From the NCBI GenBank assembly GCA_900546315.1, contig URCP01000030.1, forward strand, positions 1 through 28,011: a stretch of 28,011 bases of DNA, read 5' to 3'. The translations under genes and the position numbers were made by a program. Each line of letters starts with the position of its first letter. Position 1 is the stretch's first letter. The DNA comes from an uncultured Eubacteriales bacterium (GTDB lineage: Bacteria; Bacillota; Clostridia; Oscillospirales; CAG-272). Of this stretch, positions 22,950-28,011 are shown piece after piece. The notes beneath the pieces were generated by a model. That model ran no database searches. It saw only the letters and a list, made by a program, of their open reading frames with translations, and was not told the DNA's origin.

Positions 22950-24880
22950 AACTTCTGCTCGAGGCCGAATCCTTCGATACCCTCGGCGGATGGGTCACCG
23001 AAACGCAGTCGATGCAGACTATCGGCTCCGCGTACATAATGGCGCACGGCATGGGTGTTCCGGTCGCCGACGCGGAGACCACGATAGAGTTAGCGGAAGC
23101 CGGAGTATACGCCTTCTGGGCGCGCACGCGCGACTGGACGGCAGTCTGGGGACGCGGAGAACCGGCTGGGCGCTTCACGCTGAATGTGGACGGGAGCCCT
23201 CTCGGAACGATTCTCGGGACAAACGGAAGCGAGTGGAAATGGCAGAAAGCCGGAAGTGTTGAACTTTTGCCCGGAAAGCACAGTATCTCCCTGCACGACC
23301 TCACCGGTTTCAACGGTCGCTGCGACGCCGTATACATAACGAATGATGGCGACGAACCCGAACAGGACAATGGGAAGATGACAGAATTCCGCAGACGTAT
23401 CCGCGGGATCACGGTCGAGGATTTCCCGGAGGAATTCGATCTCATCGTCGCCGGCGGTGGAATCGCCGGTATCTGCACCGCGCTCTCGGCGATACGGAGC
23501 GGAGTAAAGACCCTGTTGATTCAGGACAGAGGAGTTCTCGGCGGATGCAACAGCTCCGAGGTGCGCGTATCGCTCGGCGGACAGCCTCACGCCGGTAACT
23601 ATCCGCGTCTCGGCGACATCGTCGATGAGATCGCTCCGATAATGGGAAGCGGCGGAACATACCCCGCCGAATACTACGAAGACGCACGCAAGAAAATGGC
23701 GTTCGAGCTCTCGCCGCATGATCTGTGGCATACCGAGCTGAACACAGCTGTCGTCGGAGTCGAGCGGGAAGAAAACAGAATAACAGCGGTCATATGCCGC
23801 TCCTGCGTCACCGGAAAGGAAGCACGATACCGCGCGAAGCTCTTCTCCGACTGTACCGGAGACGCCGTCCTCGCCCGGATGATGGGAGCGGAGACCATGT
23901 ACGGCACCGAACCGCGCGAAAGATTCGGTGAATCCCTCGCCCCCGATAAGGCAAGGGATGAAGTCATGGGACAGTCAGTACTCTGGCTGACAAAGGACGC
24001 CGGACACCCCTGCGGCTTTCCAGACGTGGATTTCGGCATAGAAATCAACGAGGACAACTGCCTTTACGTAAAAGGCGGCGACTGGGAATGGGAAAGCGGA
24101 CAATACAGAAACCAGGCGCTCGACGCCGAGTACATCCGCGACTACGCCATGATGGCGATCTTCGCGAACTTCTCATATCTGAAGAACCATTCCGCGAGAA
24201 AAGAAGAGTTCAGAAATACAGTGCTCGATTGGATCTCGCCGATCGGGGGAAAACGCGAAAGCTATCGCGTCGTCGGAGACCTCGTCATGACGCAGAACGA
24301 TATCGATTCAAAGATGCCGTATCCCGACGGAACCGCGGCAATTACGTGGGATATCGACCTACACTACCCTGACCCGAAATACAGGGATATCTACCCCGAA
24401 CCTTTCCGCTCCTGCGCGTATCACAGAGGTATACACGCGCCGTGTCCGATACCGTACAGATGCCTGTATTCAAGGGATGTCGACAATCTCTTCCTCGGCG
24501 GACGGATAATATCCGCGTCTCACGTCGCCTTCGCCGCGATACGCGTCATGCGCACGCTCGGACAGCTCGGCGAGGTTGTCGGAATGGCGGCAGCCGTCGC
24601 GAAATCCCACAACGCGACGCCGCGCGAGGTATACACAAAATATCTTGACGAGCTCATTATGCGGATGAGAGCCGGAATCGCGAGACCGTATTACCACTCA
24701 TACCCTACCCGCGCGCATGACGAACGGTATCACATAAAAGAGATCGGTATGCTGAGGGTCGTCCCGTGCGAGGGACATCCGGACGATATCGAAAAAATCA
24801 AGAATGACCCGGAGCTCTTCGCACGGCTCGCCGCGCTCGGCATCACGCACGAGAACGGCAAAAAGCTGAACGAGTTCTGA
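22946..24880 (+). CDS. FAD-dependent oxidoreductase with N-terminal beta-sandwich-like domain
   Basis: I choose the GTG at 22946, overlapping the dehydrogenase stop (GTGA); an in-frame ATG at 22916 is possible. The product has 644 residues. The first about 140 residues look like a carbohydrate-binding-type beta sandwich (LEAESFDTLGGW, VYAFWARTRDW, GKHSISLHDLTGFNGRCDAVYIT). Then follows an FAD_oxidored-type core: dinucleotide loop VAGGGIAGI (about 168-176), GVLGGCNSSEVRVSLGG, FSDCTGDAVLARMMGAE, and near the end NLFLGGRIISASHVAFAAIRVM. No signal peptide, so cytosolic. Family members of this type are common in plant- and host-glycan degraders, usually without a known substrate. Its partner is the adjacent dehydrogenase. 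It ends at the terminator 24883-24923. Confidence 0.9.
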   Translation: MKLLLEAESFDTLGGWVTETQSMQTIGSAYIMAHGMGVPVADAETTIELAEAGVYAFWARTRDWTAVWGRGEPAGRFTLNVDGSPLGTILGTNGSEWKWQKAGSVELLPGKHSISLHDLTGFNGRCDAVYITNDGDEPEQDNGKMTEFRRRIRGITVEDFPEEFDLIVAGGGIAGICTALSAIRSGVKTLLIQDRGVLGGCNSSEVRVSLGGQPHAGNYPRLGDIVDEIAPIMGSGGTYPAEYYEDARKKMAFELSPHDLWHTELNTAVVGVEREENRITAVICRSCVTGKEARYRAKLFSDCTGDAVLARMMGAETMYGTEPRERFGESLAPDKARDEVMGQSVLWLTKDAGHPCGFPDVDFGIEINEDNCLYVKGGDWEWESGQYRNQALDAEYIRDYAMMAIFANFSYLKNHSARKEEFRNTVLDWISPIGGKRESYRVVGDLVMTQNDIDSKMPYPDGTAAITWDIDLHYPDPKYRDIYPEPFRSCAYHRGIHAPCPIPYRCLYSRDVDNLFLGGRIISASHVAFAAIRVMRTLGQLGEVVGMAAAVAKSHNATPREVYTKYLDELIMRMRAGIARPYYHSYPTRAHDERYHIKEIGMLRVVPCEGHPDDIEKIKNDPELFARLAALGITHENGKKLNEF

Positions 24881-24882
24881 CA

Positions 24883-24923
24883 AAAAAAGTGTGCCTCACT
24901 TCAGAGTGACAGCACACTTTTTT
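24883..24923 (+). terminator. Rho-independent terminator after the FAD oxidoreductase
   Basis: AAAAAAGTGTGC (24883-24894) pairs with GCACACTTTTTT (24912-24923), with an inner TCACT/AGTGA stem. It is symmetrical in A and T runs and may work on both strands. Confidence 0.95.
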
Positions 24924-24935
24924 GTCATTTTCCTG

Positions 24936-24964
24936 TTGACAAACCCGCGTACACGAGTTATAAT
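24936..24964 (+). promoter_or_regulatory. Consensus SigA promoter, upstream of the hydrolase (first of two)
   Basis: TTGACA (24936-24941), 17-base spacer, TATAAT (24959-24964): both boxes perfect. It lies 120 bases before the hydrolase start and reads towards it. The RNA before the second promoter holds no convincing coding sequence. Confidence 0.8.
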
Positions 24965-25025
24965 AGTCATGGCTCTTCGCAACAATACTTAACATAAATC
25001 CGCAAATGATGTAAACCGCAAGCGA

Positions 25026-25054
25026 TTGACCGGACGGCTCAATGGTGTTATAAT
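25026..25054 (+). promoter_or_regulatory. Second SigA promoter close to the hydrolase
   Basis: TTGACC (25026-25031), 17-base spacer, TATAAT (25049-25054). Transcription from here begins near 25061, which rules out the upstream in-frame ATG at 25057 (it overlaps the -10). Confidence 0.8.
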
Positions 25055-25083
25055 ATGTGTATAACGTCAAAGGAGCGATAAGT

Positions 25084-26145
25084 TTGAAAAAGATCATCAT
25101 CATAATCCTCGTCATCCTGCTCGCGCTCATCGCCGCGGGAGCGTGCGCGTTCGGCGTCTGGTCGTACGGGAATCTGCACTGGGACAAGAAATACGACAAA
25201 GCTCTCGAAAAGCTCGGAGCCGTCGAAAAGCGATTCACCCTGCCGGACGGGAGCGTCATAAACTACGGCGAGATCAGAAACGACAAGCCCGCGCTGCTCC
25301 TCATCCACGGGCAGATGGCGGAATGGGAGAGCTACGCGCCGGTGCTCAATTCCCTCTCGGAGAACTGGCATATCTACGCAGTCGATGTCTACGGGCACGG
25401 ACAGTCGAGCCATGACCCCGAACTCTACTACCTCGACCGGAATGGCGACGACCTCATCCGCTTCATAAACGAGGTCATAGGTGAAAAAACAGTCGTCGCC
25501 GGACACTCGAACGGCGCGCTTACCGCGGCATATATCGCCGCGTACGGCGGAGACAACATCGCCGGGGTGCTCCTTGAGGATCCGCCGGTATTCTCAACCG
25601 AGGGCGAGGACTGGGAGAACAGCTTCGCATACCTTGATACCTACAGGAGCGTACACGAATATCTGAACTCCGACATGAGCGAGTGCTGGCCCGCGTTCTA
25701 TCTCCGCCGCTGCTACTGGGGACAGCTGTACATGAAGGATTCAATGCCCGGCATCGCGAACTACGCGCGGAAATACAGCGAAAATCACCCCGGTGAGGAA
25801 GTGAAAATATTCTTCCTTCCGAAGTCCGCGACGGAAGTTTTCCACTGGGTTGTGGATTATGATTTCAGATACGGCGACAGATTCTACGACCTGACATGGA
25901 ACAACGGACACACGCACGAGGAAATCCTGCGCGGGATAAATGTTCCCTGCGTATATCTCCACGCGAGGGAAAACCGTGCCGATACCGGCGTATATCTCTG
26001 CGCCGCGACACGCGAGCAGGCGGGGCGCGCCGTCGGATACATCGGTGAGAACTGCCGCCTTATCGAGACAGACACGAGCGACCATCTGATACACGAAGTA
26101 CACATGAATACATACATCGACGCGCTGAACAGCCTCCTGCCGTAA
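25084..26145 (+). CDS. Membrane-anchored alpha/beta hydrolase
   Basis: I choose the TTG at 25084, behind AAAGGAG with 8-base spacing; the ATG at 25057 falls on the -10 box. The product has 353 residues. Residues about 4-26 are a single membrane segment (KKIIIIILVILLALIAAG) with no cleavage site, so the enzyme is probably anchored and faces outwards. The alpha/beta hydrolase fold follows: LLIHGQMAEW (about 73-82), DVYGHGQSS, the nucleophile elbow AGHSNGA (Ser142), DPPVF, and the catalytic His near the end (TSDHLIHE, His334). The third catalytic residue is probably an Asp or Glu in HARENRADTG. The reaction (esterase, lipase or peptidase-type) cannot be told. It precedes the HTH-AbrB gene by 25 bases. 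Confidence 0.9.
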   Translation: MKKIIIIILVILLALIAAGACAFGVWSYGNLHWDKKYDKALEKLGAVEKRFTLPDGSVINYGEIRNDKPALLLIHGQMAEWESYAPVLNSLSENWHIYAVDVYGHGQSSHDPELYYLDRNGDDLIRFINEVIGEKTVVAGHSNGALTAAYIAAYGGDNIAGVLLEDPPVFSTEGEDWENSFAYLDTYRSVHEYLNSDMSECWPAFYLRRCYWGQLYMKDSMPGIANYARKYSENHPGEEVKIFFLPKSATEVFHWVVDYDFRYGDRFYDLTWNNGHTHEEILRGINVPCVYLHARENRADTGVYLCAATREQAGRAVGYIGENCRLIETDTSDHLIHEVHMNTYIDALNSLLP

Positions 26146-26170
26146 ACCCGCGTCGGGAAAGAGAAGAAAA

Positions 26171-26611
26171 ATGCTCAAGGACAATCTCGCGCTCCTCAGA
26201 AGCGCGAACGGCTGGTCACAGGAAGAAACCGCCGAAAAGGCCGGAGTCTCAAGACAGGCATACGCGAAATGGGAAAAGGGCGAGACTGTCCCGGACATAG
26301 AAAAATGCGCCGCCCTCGCGAAGGTCTACGGAATAACCATAGACGACCTCGTGAACTTCGACTCAAGGGAAAACGGAATAGCCATTCCCCCTCCGCCGCA
26401 AGGAAAACACCTCTTCGGCTCTGTCACCGTGAACGAACGCGGACAAGTGCTGATACCGCGCGCTGCGCGGGATATATTCGGGATATCTCCGGGAGACCGG
26501 CTGATACTTCTCGGAGACATAAACGAGGGGCTCGCGCTCATCAAGGCGGAAGTCTTCGAGGCGCGCACAAAGGAGCTCTACGAAAAAGCCTCTGAGAACG
26601 CTGGGAAATGA
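26171..26611 (+). CDS. XRE-type helix-turn-helix regulator fused to an AbrB-like domain
   Basis: A 146-residue regulator; ATG 26171 after GGGAAAGAGAAGAAAA. The first domain is a Cro/C1-type helix-turn-helix (about 4-62: LALLRSANGWSQEETAEKAG, SRQAYAKWEKGETVPDIEKC). After a Pro-rich linker (AIPPPPQG) comes a swapped-hairpin AbrB/SpoVT-like domain (about 82-128: VTVNERGQVLIPRAARDIFG, GDRLILLGD). Both can bind DNA. It is downstream of the hydrolase and likely its local regulator or an autoregulator. It converges with the AraC gene, 20 bases apart, with no terminator between. Confidence 0.92.
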   Translation: MLKDNLALLRSANGWSQEETAEKAGVSRQAYAKWEKGETVPDIEKCAALAKVYGITIDDLVNFDSRENGIAIPPPPQGKHLFGSVTVNERGQVLIPRAARDIFGISPGDRLILLGDINEGLALIKAEVFEARTKELYEKASENAGK

Positions 26612-26631
26612 TCACCGCGCTTTATTTCCAG

Positions 26632-27462
26632 TCAACCTGATATATCAGCCACATCGCTGAAAATGTCGACGCGGTTTATATATCTGTGCGGCGTCATTCC
26701 GTATCTCACCTTGAAGGTCCGGATGAAGTTCGACACGTCGTTTATACCGGAGGCGTTCGCCGCGCTCTGAACGCTCATCCCGCCCCGCATCAGGCGCAGC
26801 GCGTTCTTGAACCTGATATTCAGCAGAAACTGCCTTATGGTCGTCTGCGTATAAAACCTGAAATCGCGGTCAAGCTTCGTGCGGCTTATGAAAAACTCAT
26901 CCGCTATATACGATGAAGTGAGCGGCTCGGAAAAATGCTCCCTTATATATCTTATCACCTGCCCGATATAAAGCGTTCCCTCGTTTGAGAACGACTCCGC
27001 CGGGGATATCGTCTCGAGCTCGCGCAGCATGGCGATAAGCATCGGCAGACGAAGATGCTCCGCGCCCTTTCCGACCATCATCTCATACAGCCCGTCAAGA
27101 CGCCGGAGCTGATTCTCAGTCAGACTCATCCCGCGGAAAGCGGCGGTGAACACCCGGTCCGGGTCAGCGATCCTCCGGTCTACACCCATCAGAAAATCGC
27201 TGTCAAAATACAGATTATCCCGCACATACGGCACAACGCGGTCGGAATCGACAAGATGAACCGTGAACGGTCTGTGCAGCAGGACGCACGGCGCGCTGAT
27301 CTCCGAACACGCTCCGTTCGCGTCGACACGGATATTTCCGGACGAGCAGATCGATATCTCATATTTGTCGTGTATATGGTTCGCCACATTGAACTCATAT
27401 ATGTCCCACTTATGCGGTTCCGCGTAAAATATGTCCGGATATTCCTTGAAAACGGATTTCAT
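26632..27462 (-). CDS. AraC-family transcriptional regulator
   Basis: A 276-residue protein; ATG at 27462 after GAGAGGATGACGGC. An N-terminal cupin-like sensing part (about 10-150: HIHDKYEISICSSGNIRV, VLLHRPFTVHLVDSD) and a C-terminal AraC helix-turn-helix pair (about 170-268: IRYIREHFSEPLTSSYIADEF, SRTKLDRDFRFYTQTTIRQF, FIRTFKVRYGMTPHRY). Proteins of this build usually sense a sugar and control the adjacent divergent uptake gene, here the solute-binding lipoprotein at 27656. Promoter at 27564-27592. Confidence 0.94.
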   Translation of the reverse strand: MKSVFKEYPDIFYAEPHKWDIYEFNVANHIHDKYEISICSSGNIRVDANGACSEISAPCVLLHRPFTVHLVDSDRVVPYVRDNLYFDSDFLMGVDRRIADPDRVFTAAFRGMSLTENQLRRLDGLYEMMVGKGAEHLRLPMLIAMLRELETISPAESFSNEGTLYIGQVIRYIREHFSEPLTSSYIADEFFISRTKLDRDFRFYTQTTIRQFLLNIRFKNALRLMRGGMSVQSAANASGINDVSNFIRTFKVRYGMTPHRYINRVDIFSDVADISG

Positions 27463-27563
27463 GCCGTCATCCTCTCATACGAATTGTAAAATAAGCATAC
27501 ACCAGACGATTTTTATGTCATGTAATCATATTAATCGTGAAAAATTGGTGGAATACGCATATT

Positions 27564-27592
27564 ATTATACCTTATCCGCATACTTTTGTCAA
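27564..27592 (-). promoter_or_regulatory. Consensus SigA promoter of the AraC gene
   Basis: On the - strand TTGACA (27587-27592), 17-base spacer, TATAAT (27564-27569), both perfect. The leader to the start codon is about 95 bases. Confidence 0.85.
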
Positions 27593-27609
27593 GAGTTTTA
27601 TGGTATAAT
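27581..27609 (+). promoter_or_regulatory. Extended -10 promoter of the second solute-binding lipoprotein
   Basis: TATAAT (27604-27609) preceded by TG plus one base, with only a poor -35 (TACTTT, 27581-27586) at the right distance. It overlaps the -35 box of the divergent AraC promoter, so the two compete for the same DNA. A weak -35 fits an activator-dependent gene, which suits AraC control. Confidence 0.6.
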
Positions 27610-27655
27610 TGATGAAGTAAAATCCAATCTAAAAAGCTTTGAAAGGATGTTGAAC

Positions 27656-27946
27656 ATGAACCACAAAACAATAACAGGCACGCGTCTCTTCACCGCGCTT
27701 CTCGCGGCGCTGATCGTATGCGCCGGATGCGCCGGCTCCGCCGGAAACGCCGAAACAAGCGGAACCACCGAAAACACCTCGTCACCGTCATCTGATGAAA
27801 CAACAGCGTCTCTGACGAGTGACGATCTTCCCGAAAAGGATTTCGGAGGACGGGAATTCAGAATCTTCAGCCGTCTGAACCCGTGGTACCACGGCAACTG
27901 GCTCGTAGAAGAGGCCGACGACCACGTCATCAACAACCCGAACTAA
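27656..27946 (+). pseudogene. Truncated solute-binding lipoprotein at the window end
   Basis: ATG 27656 follows GAAAGGATGTTGAAC. The 96-residue translation has a lipoprotein signal ending at Cys25 (CAGC), a Ser/Thr-rich linker, then EKDFGGREFRIFS, the same opening as the 478-residue protein at 16194. After VINNPN a TAA appears at 27944-27946. The frame then continues with KHNINVYDRF, which still resembles the family (compare DRYNI in the other protein). So the stop is within what should be the mature domain. The last 60-70 bases are A/C-rich and include a run of ten A, unlike the rest of the window. Poor sequence at a contig end is the likelier cause than a true pseudogene. Confidence 0.7.
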
Positions 27947-28011
27947 AAGCACAACATCAACGTCTACGACCGCTTCAAACAAAAAAAAAACCACAACAGC
28001 TCCACGAACAC

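Noticed and set aside
24966..24992. Short leader peptide (ATGGCTCTTCGC...) after the promoter at 24936
   Set aside because: Only seven codons, no ribosome binding site, and no attenuator structure behind it.
25057..25083. ATG start for the alpha/beta hydrolase
   Set aside because: The ATG overlaps the -10 box of the promoter at 25026-25054, and the TTG at 25084 is ideally spaced from AAAGGAG.

Overview
The window looks like a chromosomal piece of an uncultured, gut-type Clostridia (Bacillota; an Oscillospirales or Christensenellales-like member is my guess). The reasons are a T-box leader, SigA-type promoters with near-consensus TTGACA-N17-TATAAT boxes, AAAGGA-type ribosome binding sites, several lipoprotein solute-binding proteins with Ser/Thr/Glu-rich linkers, an intracellular alpha-L-fucosidase, and moderately high GC with much use of NNC codons. 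No tRNA, rRNA, CRISPR array, insertion sequence or phage gene was seen.

Layout. (1) 1-4605, + strand: two tandem paralogous genes. The second is complete and encodes an ECF-type sigma factor (sigma2 + sigma4) carrying an extension of about 680 residues, with a TPR-like helical part and two copies of a beta-rich module. The first is cut by the window start. Each has its own terminator. (2) 4662-9066, - strand: a phenylalanine T-box operon, pheS, a NUDIX hydrolase, pheT. (3) 9105-14534, - strand: two very large tandem lipoproteins, each an apparent beta-propeller-like N-terminal half joined to an ABC-type solute-binding half, behind a perfect promoter and a structured leader of about 225 nt. 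(4) 14628-16082, - strand: an IclR regulator and YbaK/EbsC deacylase. (5) 16116-19558, + strand: divergent from iclR, a solute-binding lipoprotein with a palindrome over its start site, a YgjV-like membrane protein, and a GH29 fucosidase. (6) 19586-21259: pyrE, a MazG-like pyrophosphohydrolase and a GNAT acetyltransferase, coupled by 4-nt overlaps. (7) 21290-24923: an AraC/GyrI-like regulator, a short-chain dehydrogenase and an FAD oxidoreductase with an N-terminal beta domain. (8) 24936-26611: a membrane-anchored alpha/beta hydrolase (TTG start) and an HTH-AbrB fusion regulator. (9) 26632-28011: an AraC regulator divergent from another solute-binding lipoprotein, which breaks off in poor-quality sequence at the window end.

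How the genes may work together: regions 3-5, 7 and 9 fit a glycan or sugar-acid scavenging lifestyle, with surface binding lipoproteins, an intracellular fucosidase, oxidoreductases and local IclR/AraC regulators. No ABC permease or ATPase is encoded in the window, so the four solute-binding proteins must use partners elsewhere. The most unusual part is the pair of large sigma-factor-type proteins, which lack any visible membrane segment or neighbouring anti-sigma gene and may sense their signal through the C-terminal extension.
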